Of a stretch of 64,000 nucleotides of DNA, positions 1 through 8,517 are shown piece by piece. Origin of the DNA: Neisseria sp. Lineage in GTDB: Bacteria > Pseudomonadota > Gammaproteobacteria > Burkholderiales > Neisseriaceae. Under the pieces are notes generated by a model. It did not search any database and was not told the DNA's origin. It saw nothing but the letters and a program-made list of their open reading frames with translations. Made by a program: the position numbers and the translations under genes. Numbering within the stretch: position 1 is the first letter of the stretch; every line of letters begins with the position of its first letter. The stretch is taken from positions 3,729-67,728 of the forward strand of contig NZ_JAUMUI010000002.1 in NCBI RefSeq assembly GCF_030530745.1, read 5' to 3'.

Positions 1-7
1 TCCCACT

Positions 8-19
8 CCCCCCCCCCCC
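8..19. repeat. Poly-C tract (C12)
   Basis: Twelve consecutive C on the + strand at the window edge, 70 bp beyond the end of trpF. Mononucleotide tracts of this length are classic slipped-strand phase-variation sites in Neisseria. The gene it might control lies outside the window, so the role is unknown. Confidence 0.8.
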
Positions 20-90
20 AAACACCCGCGCCTGGCGTTAAAAAACACTTTTTTTGCAGACGGCCTGCCGCTTTTCTTGCGGGATGCGGT

Positions 91-714
91 TCAGAACCGG
101 GCGGTTTTTGCGTTTTCGATAAAGCGGGCGGTTTTTTCAGAATCTTTCCGCCCCGGGGCTTCTTCCACGCCGCTGGAAACGTCAACGGCCTGTGCGCCCG
201 TTACCGCAACGGCCTGCGCCACATTTTCGGGCGTGAGGCCGCCTGAAAGTATCCAGCGGCCGTTTAGGTTAGGGGGCAGCATCCGCCAGTCGAAGCTGCG
301 GCCGGTGCCGCCGTATTCTCCCTCAATATGGGCGTCGAACAGCACGGCGCGGGCATCGGGGTAGGTTTCGACCGCCGCTATGATGTCGGCACTGCTTCGC
401 ACGCGCACGGCTTTGATATAGGGGCGCGCAAAACGTCGGCAGAATTCGGGCGGCTCGTCGCCGTGAAACTGGATAATGTCTATCGGCACCTGCGCGAGGA
501 TTTCTTCGATGCGCGCCGCTTCTTCGTTAACAAACAGCGCCACCGCGCCGACAAACGGCGGCAGCGCCCTCACGATGCGCTGCGCCGTTTCTATACTCAC
601 GGCGCGTTTGCTTTTTCCGTAAAACACCAGTCCCACCGCGTCTGCGCCCGACTCGGCGGCGGCGGCGGCATCTTCGGGGCGGGTGAGGCCGCAGATTTTG
701 ATACGGGGTGTCAT
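91..714 (-). CDS. trpF: Phosphoribosylanthranilate isomerase
   Basis: 207-residue single-domain TIM barrel that isomerises N-(5-phosphoribosyl)anthranilate to CdRP in cytosolic tryptophan synthesis. The N-terminal motif [11 protein letters not shown] (catalytic Cys), the segment [10 protein letters not shown], the conserved Asp of VLFDAH and the phosphate-binding [11 protein letters not shown] all fit TrpF. Length is normal for the family. The start at 714 has GGAAA about 7 nt upstream. The gene stands alone, without trpB or trpA beside it. The Ala run near the N-terminus comes from a short GCC-repeat stretch around 655-672. Confidence 0.95.
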   Translation of the reverse strand: MTPRIKICGLTRPEDAAAAAESGADAVGLVFYGKSKRAVSIETAQRIVRALPPFVGAVALFVNEEAARIEEILAQVPIDIIQFHGDEPPEFCRRFARPYIKAVRVRSSADIIAAVETYPDARAVLFDAHIEGEYGGTGRSFDWRMLPPNLNGRWILSGGLTPENVAQAVAVTGAQAVDVSSGVEEAPGRKDSEKTARFIENAKTARF

Positions 715-746
715 GCTTTATTTCCGGTAGGTATGAGAGTTATGGT

Positions 747-776
747 TTGACTGTTTATACAATAGTTCCCTAATAT
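747..776 (+). promoter_or_regulatory. Candidate sigma70 promoter for the RNA at 783-903
   Basis: TTGACT (747-752), an 18-nt spacer, then TAATAT (771-776). An alternative -10 (TATACA) lies just inside the spacer. It points rightwards, away from trpF, and would start transcription near 783, exactly upstream of a run of stem-loops. Confidence 0.45.
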
Positions 777-782
777 CTGCAA

Positions 783-903
783 AGTTTCAGACGGCCTTTG
801 CAGTGATGGTTTTAATCAGGAAAAACCGTGTTAAGCCTCATTGCCATAACCTCCTTATGGCTTTTAAGATAAAACCGCACAGCACCACTGTGCTGTTTTT
901 TTT
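783..903 (+). ncRNA. Candidate small RNA or attenuated leader
   Basis: A predicted transcript of about 120 nt made almost only of hairpins. CTGCAAAG/CTTTGCAG (777-784/796-803) encloses an uptake sequence. GGTTTT/AAAACC spans 808-827. GCCATAA-CCTCC-TTATGGC (843-861) exposes an anti-Shine-Dalgarno CCUCC loop. The 3' end is an intrinsic terminator. C/U-rich loops plus a Rho-independent end are hallmarks of Hfq-dependent sRNAs, and the layout recalls the sibling sRNAs of pathogenic Neisseria, though I cannot align to them. The next gene starts only 24 nt after the U-run and has no room for its own promoter, so this could instead be an attenuator leader of that lipoprotein gene. Confidence 0.5.
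879..903 (+). terminator. Intrinsic terminator
   Basis: ACAGCAC (879-885), a 4-nt loop CACT, then GTGCTGT (890-896) followed by a run of eight T. It ends the candidate RNA and lies directly before the ribosome binding site of the lipoprotein gene at 927. Confidence 0.75.
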
Positions 904-926
904 CAAATTTCAAAGGATAAACCATT

Positions 927-1097
927 ATGAAACATATCAAAGTTTTGCTGCTCTCAGCCGTTGTTGCCTTAACTGCCGCCGCCTGCGGTTCGTCTTCAAC
1001 CGAAACCCCCGTTGTCGACACCACTGCCGGCCAAGTTCAGGACAGCGTGCCTGCCGCAGCTACCGGCACCGATGCGGCAGATACCATGCAGCAATAA
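927..1097 (+). CDS. Small putative lipoprotein (56 aa)
   Basis: Encodes 56 residues. A basic start (MKHIK) is followed by a hydrophobic stretch and the motif LTAAAC at residues 15-20, a plausible but not ideal lipobox with Ala at -3. The mature peptide of about 37 residues is Ser/Thr/Ala/Asp/Gln-rich, acidic and without a recognisable domain. AAAGGAT precedes the ATG by 6-7 nt. It sits immediately behind an intrinsic terminator, so its expression should depend on read-through. I do not recognise the family. The signal-peptide architecture and RBS make it a real gene; function is unknown. Confidence 0.65.
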   Translation: MKHIKVLLLSAVVALTAAACGSSSTETPVVDTTAGQVQDSVPAAATGTDAADTMQQ

Positions 1098-1118
1098 CAC
1101 GGCCTTGTCCGGCTGTTT

Positions 1119-1156
1119 CAGGCCGTCTGAAAACTTTTTCGGTTTCAGACGGCCTG
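1119..1156. terminator. Inverted DUS pair, likely terminator
   Basis: CAGGCCGTCTGAAA and its inverted copy form a 14-bp stem after the 56-aa lipoprotein gene. Inverted DNA uptake sequences commonly double as terminators in Neisseria. Confidence 0.7.
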
Positions 1157-1206
1157 TTCCATAACAAGGCTGCCGCCGAAACACCTGTTTGAAAAGGACG
1201 ATGATG

Positions 1207-1362
1207 ATGAAACTCAAAACCTTATTATTCCCCTCTGCCGCCGCCCTGCTGCTGGCCGCCTGCATCGCACCCCACCACGGCGGCCATGACCGCGGCCCCG
1301 AGCGCGAACACAATATGCAGGATCACGGCCACAGCCACGGCGAACACGGCCACGCGCATTAA
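1207..1362 (+). CDS. Small histidine-rich lipoprotein (51 aa)
   Basis: Three ATGs in a row occur at 1201, 1204 and 1207. The third gives the best spacing (8 nt) from AGGA and is chosen here. The product begins MKLKTLL, has a hydrophobic segment and a strong lipobox LLAAC. The mature part is only about 34 residues and unusually rich in His (roughly nine), Gly, Asp and Glu, ending GEHGHAH. Such tails bind Zn, Ni or Cu in other small periplasmic proteins, so a metal-binding role is inferred. It follows another tiny lipoprotein gene but is separated from it by a DUS terminator. The family is not recognised. Confidence 0.7.
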   Translation: MKLKTLLFPSAAALLLAACIAPHHGGHDRGPEREHNMQDHGHSHGEHGHAH

Positions 1363-1443
1363 AACCGCCACCGTGTTCGGGTTCGGTCCGAACACGGCAA
1401 CAACGGTATAAAAAACAGATTGAGGCTTTTGCAAAATGCCTCA

Positions 1444-1489
1444 AGGCCGTCTGAAAAGGTTCATGCGGCAATATCTTTTCAGACGGCCT
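1444..1489. terminator. Inverted DUS pair downstream of gntK
   Basis: AGGCCGTCTGAAAAG (1444-1458) and its inverted copy (1475-1489) form a stem between the convergent small lipoprotein gene and gntK. Confidence 0.65.
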
Positions 1490-1506
1490 GATTGTTTGTT
1501 CAACGG

Positions 1507-2031
1507 TTATTTAGGCTCGAAACCCTGCGCCTTCACCCAAGCCATCATTTCGGCCTGCACTTCGTCGGCTTCGCCTGCGCTGCCGATGCGCACGCCGGCT
1601 TCGTCTGCGCCCAATTCTTCGAGAATCGCCATTTGCGAATCGAGCATATCCGCTTTCATATAGTGCCCTTTGCGCGCCATCATGCGCGCGAGGTTCACTT
1701 CATACGGCGGGGCGAGGTGGATAAACACCACCCTGCCCTCGGCTTCGCGCAGAATGTCGCGGTATTGGCGTTTGAGCGCCGAGCAGGTAACGATGCTGTA
1801 GGGCTTGCCCGCACGCGCCTGCGCGGTCATCCAATCGCGCAGGTTGCGCAGCCACGGGTAGCGGTCTTCGTCGGTGAGCGGAATGCCTGCGCCCATTTTG
1901 TCGCGGTTTTCCTGCGTGTGGAACTCGTCGCCCTCGGCATAAGGGCATTGGAAATACTGTTGCAGGGTCAGGGCGGCGGTGGTTTTGCCACAGCCGCACA
2001 CGCCCATCAGCACGAAATGTACGGTATCCAT
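1507..2031 (-). CDS. gntK: Gluconokinase
   Basis: 174-residue P-loop kinase that phosphorylates D-gluconate to 6-phosphogluconate. The Walker A motif GVCGCGKTT is at residues 10-18. The family segments EGDEFH, DEDRYPWL and CSALKRQYRD follow, and the lid region HYMKADMLDSQ is present. Length and motifs match the GntK family of E. coli. It lies 16 nt behind the gluconate permease gene with AAAGGAG before its ATG, so the two form one operon for gluconate uptake and entry into the Entner-Doudoroff or pentose phosphate routes. A DUS hairpin follows the gene. Confidence 0.93.
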   Translation of the reverse strand: MDTVHFVLMGVCGCGKTTAALTLQQYFQCPYAEGDEFHTQENRDKMGAGIPLTDEDRYPWLRNLRDWMTAQARAGKPYSIVTCSALKRQYRDILREAEGRVVFIHLAPPYEVNLARMMARKGHYMKADMLDSQMAILEELGADEAGVRIGSAGEADEVQAEMMAWVKAQGFEPK

Positions 2032-2047
2032 GATATTGCTCCTTTAC

Positions 2048-3433
2048 TTATAAGATGCTGAACGCAAGGGCGGAAAGTGCGAAGCCGATGGCGGCAATCA
2101 GGGTTTGGTTAACCGTCCAGGTTTTCAGCGTGGTGGGCACGTCCATATCGAGCAGACGGCCGACCAGCCAGAAACCGGAATCGTTGAAATGGCTCACGCC
2201 CACAGAGCCGGCGGCAGTGGCCAAAACAATGCAGGCAAGCTGCCAGTCGCTGTATCCGGCGGCGGCAACGGCGGGCGCCATCAGCGCGGCGGCGGTGGTT
2301 AAGGCAACCGTGGCCGAGCCTTGCGCGATACGCAGCGCCAGCGCCACTAAAAAGCAGCCCAACAGCACGGGAATACCCAAATGGCCCATACTGTCGGCCA
2401 ATGCCTGACCGATGCCCGAAGCACGCAATACGCCGCCGAACATACCGCCGGCACCGGTAATCAGAATCACCGAGCAAACGGGGCCGAGCGCGCCGTCAAC
2501 GGTTTTTTCAAGCGCGCTGGCTTTTGCACCGCGTTTGCGGCCGAGCACAAACATGGCCACCAACACCGAAATCAGCAATGCGATGGGCGTGGAACCGATC
2601 ATGCGCAGGGTCTGCACCCAACCTTCATCGGCGCTCACCACTTTTTCGGCAATCAGCGTGGCCAAACCAGTGTTTAAGAAAATCAGCAGCATGGGAATCA
2701 GCATGATGCCGATAACCGTGCCGGCTTTGGCCGGCTCTTGCGGCGGGTCGTCGTCTTGTTTGCCGCCGCTCAAAATATCAGGCACGGGCACGGCGAATTT
2801 GCGGTCGAGCACTTGGCCCAGCAGGTAGCCGCTGAAATACCAGGTAATCACCGCCAGCGGCAGGCCGAGCAGCAGCACATGGCCGATGTTGGCGCCGTAA
2901 AACTCGGAAGCGGCAATCGGGCCGGGGTGCGGCGGCAGAAAAACGTGCATCACCGAAAACGCGCCGATAGAGGCCATGCCGTAAGCCAAAACGTTGGCTT
3001 TCATGCGGCGGGCGGTGGCGAACACAATCGGCAGCATCACCACCAAACCGGCATCGAAGAAAATCGGAAAGCCGAAAATCAGCGAAGCCACGCCCAGCGC
3101 GAACGGTGCGCGTTTTTCGCCGAAAGCGCGTATCAGTGCATCGGCCAGCGATTGCGCGCCGCCGGAAGTTTCCACCAGGCGCCCGAGCATCGCGCCCAAG
3201 CCCACCAATAGCGCCACGCTGCCGAGCGTGCCGCCGAAGTTTTTTACCAGCACATCGTTCACGATGCTGCCCATCGGCAGCCCGGTGGCAATGGCGGTAA
3301 GCAGGCTGGCAATCATCAGCGTCAGCAGCGCGTGCACGCGGAATTTGATGATTAATATCAAAATCAGCAGGATGGCGCCCGCCGCAATAGCGAGCAGCGT
3401 GCCCGTGCTTAAAGTTTGCGTCCAGTTTTCCAT
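2048..3433 (-). CDS. gntP: Gluconate:H+ symporter, GntP family
   Basis: 461-residue inner-membrane permease with about 12-14 hydrophobic segments. GntP family hallmarks include the N-terminal run of small hydrophobic residues, GFPIFFDAGLVVMLPIVF, FLPPHPGPIAAS and the C-terminal HFNDSGFWLVGRLLDM. It takes up gluconate or a related sugar acid using the proton gradient. An AAGGG element lies about 8 nt before the ATG. It is first in the operon with gntK and is divergent from trkA. The exact substrate (gluconate, idonate, other aldonate) is inferred from the gntK neighbour. Confidence 0.92.
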   Translation of the reverse strand: MENWTQTLSTGTLLAIAAGAILLILILIIKFRVHALLTLMIASLLTAIATGLPMGSIVNDVLVKNFGGTLGSVALLVGLGAMLGRLVETSGGAQSLADALIRAFGEKRAPFALGVASLIFGFPIFFDAGLVVMLPIVFATARRMKANVLAYGMASIGAFSVMHVFLPPHPGPIAASEFYGANIGHVLLLGLPLAVITWYFSGYLLGQVLDRKFAVPVPDILSGGKQDDDPPQEPAKAGTVIGIMLIPMLLIFLNTGLATLIAEKVVSADEGWVQTLRMIGSTPIALLISVLVAMFVLGRKRGAKASALEKTVDGALGPVCSVILITGAGGMFGGVLRASGIGQALADSMGHLGIPVLLGCFLVALALRIAQGSATVALTTAAALMAPAVAAAGYSDWQLACIVLATAAGSVGVSHFNDSGFWLVGRLLDMDVPTTLKTWTVNQTLIAAIGFALSALAFSIL

Positions 3434-3565
3434 GTGAAGCCCTTTTTAGTAGCAGAAATAATGTGTTGAGGTTTGCCGCCATTCTAATACATCATACCGC
3501 CGCGCGTATGACTTATATCAAAATAAGCAGTTTACATATCCGCACAAGCCGGCTGGCCCGGTTTG

Positions 3566-3614
3566 AGGCCGTCTGAAACCTTTTGCCAAGCCGAAAAATG
3601 CTTTCAGACGGCCT
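3566..3614. repeat. Inverted DUS pair in a divergent intergenic region
   Basis: AGGCCGTCTGAAA (3566-3578) and its inverted copy (3602-3614) lie between the divergent gntP and trkA starts. It ends 45 nt before trkA, so it is probably an uptake or structural element rather than a terminator of either gene. Confidence 0.7.
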
Positions 3615-3659
3615 TTGGGCTAAAATAGCGCTTCCCACAGCAAACCACGGCAGAACAAC

Positions 3660-5054
3660 GTGAAAATACTGATACTCGGCAGCGGCCAGGTAGGTTCCAC
3701 CGTTGCCCAAGAGCTGGCCTCGCTGCCCGGCAACGACGTAACCATCATCGACATTAACGAAACCGCGCTGCAAAACATCGGCAGCAAACTTGATGTGCGC
3801 ACCCTTTTGGGCAACGGCGCCTCGCCGTTTATGCTCAAACGCGCAGGCGCGGAAGACGCCGATTTGCTGCTGGCGCTCACCCGCAGCGACGAAACCAACA
3901 TCGTGGCCTGCAAAATCGCCGCCGACGTGTTCAACATTCCCGGCCGCATCGCCCGCGTGCGCTCCACCGATTATCCAGACTACCGCACCGGAGAAGACAA
4001 AAACAGCCTCGATGTGTTCGACATCACCGAATCGATCAGCCCCGAAGAGCTGGTAACCGAGCGGTTGGCCGGCCTGCTCAGCTACACCAGCGCCCTGCAG
4101 GTTTTGCGCTTTGCCGGCGACAAAGCCCGCATGGTGGTGGTGCAGGCACGCAAAGGCGGTCTGTTGGTCGATAAAGAAATCTCCCAAATCAACCAACACC
4201 TGCCCGAAGGGGTCGACTGCCAAATCTGCGCCATCTACCGCAACAACCGCCTGATTGTGCCCTCCGCCCGAACCGTGATTATCGAAGGCGACGAAGTGTT
4301 TTTCGTGGCCGGCACCGAAAACGTGAAAATCATGATGCGCGAGCTGCGCCCCAGCGAACAGCGCAACAGGCGCATTATGATTGCCGGCGGCGGCAACATC
4401 GGCTACCGGCTGGCCAAACAGCTTGAAAACGAGATGGACATCAAAATCATCGAATACAGCAAAAACCGCGCCGACTGGCTGGCCGAACACCTCGACAACA
4501 CCTTGGTGCTGTTTGGCTCAGGCACAGACGAAACCCTGCTCGAGCAGGAATATATCGACGAAATCGACGTTTTCTGCGCCCTCACCAACGACGATGAAAA
4601 CAACATTATGGCCAGCCTTCTGGCCAAAAACCTCGGTGCCAAACGCGTTATCACCATCGTCAACCGCTCGCGCTATGTCGATCTGCTCGAAGGCAACAAA
4701 ATCGACATCGTGGTATCGCCGCATCTGATTACCATAGGATCGATTCTCGCCCACATCCGCCGCGGCGACGTGGTGGCCGTGCACCCGCTGCGGCGCGGCA
4801 CGGCCGAAGCCATCGAAGTGGTGGTGCACGGCGACAGGCAAACCTCCGCACTGGTCGGCCGCCGCGTATCCGAAATCAGATGGCCGCAGGGCTGCCACTT
4901 CGCCGCCCTCGTTCGCGGCGACGAAGTGGTGATGGGCCACAAAGAAGACGTGGAAATGGCCGACGGCGACCATATCATTTTCTTCGTATCCCGCCGCCGC
5001 GTATTGCGCGAACTGGAAAAGCTGATTGCCGTGAAAATGGGCTTTTTCGGCTAG
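3660..5054 (+). CDS. trkA: Trk potassium uptake system NAD-binding regulator TrkA
   Basis: 464-residue cytoplasmic gating subunit of Trk/Ktr K+ uptake, with two tandem RCK units. Each has a Rossmann NAD(H) site: ILGSGQVGSTVAQELA near residues 3-18 and IAGGGNIGYRLAKQLE near 240-255. Each is followed by a TrkA-C ligand domain. Length is typical (E. coli 458). The start is GTG at 3660, the position that gives the canonical MKILILGSGQVG N-terminus. The membrane partner (TrkH) is not in the window. It converges with ileS across a DUS hairpin. Confidence 0.94.
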   Translation: MKILILGSGQVGSTVAQELASLPGNDVTIIDINETALQNIGSKLDVRTLLGNGASPFMLKRAGAEDADLLLALTRSDETNIVACKIAADVFNIPGRIARVRSTDYPDYRTGEDKNSLDVFDITESISPEELVTERLAGLLSYTSALQVLRFAGDKARMVVVQARKGGLLVDKEISQINQHLPEGVDCQICAIYRNNRLIVPSARTVIIEGDEVFFVAGTENVKIMMRELRPSEQRNRRIMIAGGGNIGYRLAKQLENEMDIKIIEYSKNRADWLAEHLDNTLVLFGSGTDETLLEQEYIDEIDVFCALTNDDENNIMASLLAKNLGAKRVITIVNRSRYVDLLEGNKIDIVVSPHLITIGSILAHIRRGDVVAVHPLRRGTAEAIEVVVHGDRQTSALVGRRVSEIRWPQGCHFAALVRGDEVVMGHKEDVEMADGDHIIFFVSRRRVLRELEKLIAVKMGFFG

Positions 5055-5094
5055 ATCCTGCAGGTTACAAAACATTTGAATACACCGCATATAA

Positions 5095-5147
5095 AACGGG
5101 CCGTCTGAAAAGTTTGTTTAAATACAAACCGTTTCAGACGGCCCGTT
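5095..5147. terminator. Bidirectional DUS terminator between trkA and ileS
   Basis: A 16-bp stem (5095-5110 with 5132-5147) containing the uptake core GCCGTCTGAAA lies between convergent genes. Confidence 0.75.
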
Positions 5148-5168
5148 ACCTTACAACATAACCCGTTG

Positions 5169-7955
5169 TCAGGCGTAATGGCGTTCTTCGCCTTTTCCTC
5201 CGATGTTTTCCGCGCAGCGTTTGCAGATACCGGGGTGGGCGGAAACGGCACCGATGTCGTCGGTGTAATGCCAGCAGCGTTCGCATTTTTCGCCGCCGCT
5301 CACTTTGGCGGTTACGGCCAGCCCGCTGCCTTTGGCAACCGTGGCTTTAGACACCAAGAGGGCGAAACGTAATTCGTCGCCGAGCATTTTCAGGTAGCCT
5401 GCCAATTCTTCGGGGGCGGTGATTTCCGCTTCGGCCTGCAAGGAAGAGCCTACGGTTTTATCGGCGCGCAAAGGCTCTATGGCGGCGGTAACGGCTTCGC
5501 GCACTTGGCGCACGGCCTGCCATTTTTCCATCAGGGCGGCTTCGCTCTTTTCGTTGATGGGCGGGAATTCGTGCCAAGTGTGGAACAGCACGCTGTCTTC
5601 TTCGCCGCCGCCGATGATGTCCCACGCTTCTTCGGCGGTGAAACACAGTATCGGCGAAATCAGCAGCACCAGGCTGCGGGTGATGTGGTAGAGCGCGGTT
5701 TGGGCGCTGCGGCGGGCGTGGCTGTCGGTTTGGGTGGTGTAGAGGCGGTCTTTCAGAATATCGAGATAAAACGCGCCCAAATCTTCCGAGCAGAAGGCGA
5801 CGATGTCTTTCACGGCGAAGTGGAAGGCGTAGCGCGGGTAGTAGTCGCCCGCCAAACGTTCTTGCAGGCGGCGCGCCAGCACGAGGGCGTAGCGGTCGAT
5901 TTCCACCATCTGGTCTTGCGGCACGGCGTGTTCGATGGGGCGGAAGTCGCTCAGGTTGGCGAATAAGAAGCTCAGGGTGTTGCGGATGCGGCGGTAGCTT
6001 TCGGTAACGCGCTTGAGGATTTCTTTGGATATCGCCAGCTCGCCGCTGTAATCGGTGGAAGCCGTCCACAGGCGCAGGATGTCGGCGCCGAATTCGTTAT
6101 ACACTTCTTGCGGGGCGACAACGTTGCCCAGCGATTTCGACATTTTTCTGCCGTTTTGGTCGACCACGAAGCCGTGGGTGAGCAGTTGTTTGTAGGGTGC
6201 GCGCTCCATCGAGGCGCAGCCGGTAAGCATGGACGATTGGAACCAGCCGCGGTGCTGGTCGCTGCCTTCGAGATAGAGGTCGGCGGGCCAGGCCAATTCT
6301 TCGCGCTGTTTGAGCACGGAAAAGTGGGTGCTGCCCGAATCGAACCATACGTCCATGGTGTCTTTCAGTTTTTCGTATTGTGCGGCTTCTGCGCCCAGCA
6401 GTTCGGCGGCATCGAGCGCGAACCAGGCTTCGATGCCTTTTTGCTCGATGCGCTGCGCCACTTCTTCCAGCAATTCGGCGGTGCGCGGGTGCAGCTCGCC
6501 GGTTTCTTTGTGCACGAAGAAGGTCATCGGGGTGCCCCAATAACGCTGGCGCGACACTACCCAGTCGGGGCGGCCTTCTATCATGGCCTGCAGGCGGGCG
6601 CGGCCCCACGAGGGGAAGAATTCGGTGTCGTCCACCGCTTTGAGGGCGTTGTTGCGCAGGGTTTTGCCGTTGGTGCCGGCTTTGTCCATGCCGATAAACC
6701 ATTGGCCGGTGGCGCGGTAAATCAGCGGGGTTTTGTGGCGCCAGCAGTGGGCGTAGCTGTGTTCGATTTTGTTGTGCGCCAAGAGTTTGCCTTCTTCTTG
6801 CAGCCATTCGATGATAACGGGGTTGGCTTCCCACACGGTCAACCCGGCCACGCGCGGCACTTCTGCGGTGTAGCGGCCTTCGCCGTTAACGGGGTTGTAG
6901 AGTTTGATGCCGTATTTGAGGCAGACGAAATAGTCTTCCAAACCGTGTGCAGGCGCGCTGTGCACGAGGCCTGTACCGGCATCGGTGGTAACGTGATCGC
7001 CGTTGAGCATCAGAATGTCGCGCTCGATAAAGGGGTGGGCGAGATGCAGGTTTTCGAGCCTGCTGCCGGCGGCTTCGGCCAGCACGGTTGTTTGGCCGTC
7101 TGAAAAGCCGTAGCGTTTCAAGGCGTCTGCGGCCAGCTCTTTGGCCAGCACCAGCTTGCCTTTTGGCGTGCCGATGAGTTGATAGGCCACGTCTGCTCCG
7201 GCGGCGATGGCCTGGCTGGCGGGCAGCGTCCACGGAGTAGTCGTCCAAATCACGGCAAAGGCCGGGCCTTCGATTTGCGGCAGGCCGAAGGCAGCGGCCA
7301 GTGCGGCATTGTCTTTAAACAAATAGGCTGCGTCGATGGCATCGGAAATTTTGTCTTTGTATTCCACTTCGGCTTCGGCCAGCGACGAACCGCAGTCCAG
7401 ACAGAACTGCACGGGTTTTTCGCCGCGGTAGAGATAGCCTGCTTTGTAGATTTCGCCCAGCGTGCGCACGGTGTCGGCTTCGGTTTTGAAGTCCATGGTG
7501 AGGTAGGGGTTACCCCAGTCGCCCAGCACACCCAGGCGGATGAAGTCTTTTTTCTGGCGCGCGATCTGCTCGGCAGCGTATTCGCGGCAGAGTTCGCGGA
7601 ACTTGGCATCGGGCATGTTTTTGCCGTGCAGTTTTTCCACCATCACTTCAATCGGCAGGCCGTGGCAGTCCCAGCCCGGCACATAAGGGGCGTCGAAACC
7701 GGCCAGCGTTTTGCTGCGGATAATGATGTCTTTGAGAATTTTGTTGACCGCATGGCCGATATGGATGTCGCCGTTGGCATAGGGCGGGCCGTCGTGCAGC
7801 ACGAATTTGGGGCGGCCTTTGGCTTGGGCGCGCAGTTTTTGGTAGCGTTGCTGCTCCTGCCAGCTTTTCACCCAGGCCGGTTCGCGCTTGGCCAGGTTGC
7901 CGCGCATGGGAAAGGGCGATTCGTAGAGATTGACGGTTTTGCTGTAATCGGTCAT
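5169..7955 (-). CDS. ileS: Isoleucyl-tRNA synthetase
   Basis: 928-residue class Ia synthetase that charges tRNA-Ile and edits valine. The HIGH-type motif [16 protein letters not shown] is near residue 58. The CP1 editing domain includes the threonine-rich [11 protein letters not shown]. The KMSKS motif is present as [13 protein letters not shown]-terminal zinc knuckle [10 protein letters not shown] plus CKRCAENI is intact, marking the bacterial-type enzyme. Length matches E. coli (938). A DUS hairpin lies in the leader upstream and a weak promoter (TTATAA, 17 nt, TACAAT; 8080 to 8052 on the minus strand) precedes it. Confidence 0.97.
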   Translation of the reverse strand: MTDYSKTVNLYESPFPMRGNLAKREPAWVKSWQEQQRYQKLRAQAKGRPKFVLHDGPPYANGDIHIGHAVNKILKDIIIRSKTLAGFDAPYVPGWDCHGLPIEVMVEKLHGKNMPDAKFRELCREYAAEQIARQKKDFIRLGVLGDWGNPYLTMDFKTEADTVRTLGEIYKAGYLYRGEKPVQFCLDCGSSLAEAEVEYKDKISDAIDAAYLFKDNAALAAAFGLPQIEGPAFAVIWTTTPWTLPASQAIAAGADVAYQLIGTPKGKLVLAKELAADALKRYGFSDGQTTVLAEAAGSRLENLHLAHPFIERDILMLNGDHVTTDAGTGLVHSAPAHGLEDYFVCLKYGIKLYNPVNGEGRYTAEVPRVAGLTVWEANPVIIEWLQEEGKLLAHNKIEHSYAHCWRHKTPLIYRATGQWFIGMDKAGTNGKTLRNNALKAVDDTEFFPSWGRARLQAMIEGRPDWVVSRQRYWGTPMTFFVHKETGELHPRTAELLEEVAQRIEQKGIEAWFALDAAELLGAEAAQYEKLKDTMDVWFDSGSTHFSVLKQREELAWPADLYLEGSDQHRGWFQSSMLTGCASMERAPYKQLLTHGFVVDQNGRKMSKSLGNVVAPQEVYNEFGADILRLWTASTDYSGELAISKEILKRVTESYRRIRNTLSFLFANLSDFRPIEHAVPQDQMVEIDRYALVLARRLQERLAGDYYPRYAFHFAVKDIVAFCSEDLGAFYLDILKDRLYTTQTDSHARRSAQTALYHITRSLVLLISPILCFTAEEAWDIIGGGEEDSVLFHTWHEFPPINEKSEAALMEKWQAVRQVREAVTAAIEPLRADKTVGSSLQAEAEITAPEELAGYLKMLGDELRFALLVSKATVAKGSGLAVTAKVSGGEKCERCWHYTDDIGAVSAHPGICKRCAENIGGKGEERHYA

Positions 7956-7980
7956 GGGTTTTCTCGTGGTTGCGGATTTT

Positions 7981-8024
7981 TTCAGACGGCCTCAGAAGCG
8001 TTGTGGATTCTGAGGCCGTCTGAA
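7981..8024. repeat. Extended inverted DUS hairpin in the ileS leader
   Basis: A perfect 17-bp stem (7981-7997 with 8008-8024) around inverted AG-DUS cores sits about 26 nt upstream of the ileS start. On the minus strand it is followed by A rather than U residues, so it does not look like an ileS terminator. Confidence 0.7.
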
Positions 8025-8113
8025 TAAAAATAGAGATTCTTTAGAAATGCTATTGTAGCCTAATTACGTTGCTTTTATAAGGGGAACGGGCGGTTTGGCC
8101 GTCTGAAACCCGT

Positions 8114-8350
8114 TATAGTGAATCCACTTAGCTGCGCCTTGCCGTACTATCTGAAACCTTTGCAAAACCCTCAGATGTGGATGCAGTTCAAGGCGTAGCA
8201 GCGCAGCGGGCGCAGACATATCAAGTAGAGTAGATAGGCAGGCGAGCGGGCAGCGCACAACGCAGAAATACGCCACAGATGGGGTTTTGCAAAGGTCTCT
8301 ATCTGTACTGTCTGCGGCTTGCTGCCTTGTACCGGAGTAAGTGGATTCAC
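8114..8350. repeat. Correia-type repeat (CREE), interrupted
   Basis: The left end TATAGTGAATCCACTTA and right end TAAGTGGATTCAC form terminal inverted repeats of the Correia type. The internal parts GCCTTGCCGTACTAT and TACTGTCTGCGGCTTG match the Correia core. The element is split by a 147-bp insertion, and its right terminus (expected CACTATA) is cut off where the next repeat begins at 8352. Confidence 0.75.
8153..8299. mobile_element. Non-autonomous IS-derived insertion in the Correia repeat
   Basis: 147 bp bounded by inverted repeats GAAACCTTTGCAAAACC and its complement ending GGTCTC. It is flanked by the direct repeat TATCT (8148-8152 and 8300-8304), so removing one copy restores an uninterrupted Correia core. 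The ends resemble the GAGACCTTTGCAAAA termini of IS1106/IS5-type elements in Neisseria (recalled, not aligned). No transposase is encoded. Confidence 0.65.
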
Positions 8351-8351
8351 C

Positions 8352-8517
8352 AGGGTCTGTTGACAATTAACGCAACGGCGGTGTTTTTGGCCAAAACACC
8401 CCGTCTGCGGCGTTAAAATGCTCGCAAGGTGTCCAACCTTGCTGCGCTTTTTGCCTTGCATACGCGGATTTTTGCCTCAAAAAACCGCTTCGCCGGCCAA
8501 TTGTCAACAGACCCTAG
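8352..8517. mobile_element. 166-bp palindromic repeat element, copy A
   Basis: Starts AGGGTCTGTTGACAATT and ends with its complement, ACAGACCCT followed by AG. The interior is GC-rich and itself partly palindromic. It has no coding capacity, which suggests a MITE. Its right edge CTAG overlaps the rbsK stop codon (minus strand TAG at 8514-8516). It is inverted relative to the copies at 25080 and 61834. Confidence 0.8.

Noticed and set aside
655-672. GCC trinucleotide run within trpF as a phase-variable repeat
   Set aside because: It is in frame, encodes the normal Ala-rich helix of TrpF, and slippage by triplets would not switch the gene off.
8064-8461. Minus-strand open frames of about 100 codons between ileS and rbsK
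   Set aside because: They run through the Correia, IS-like and 166-bp repeats and recur as artefacts at other repeat copies.
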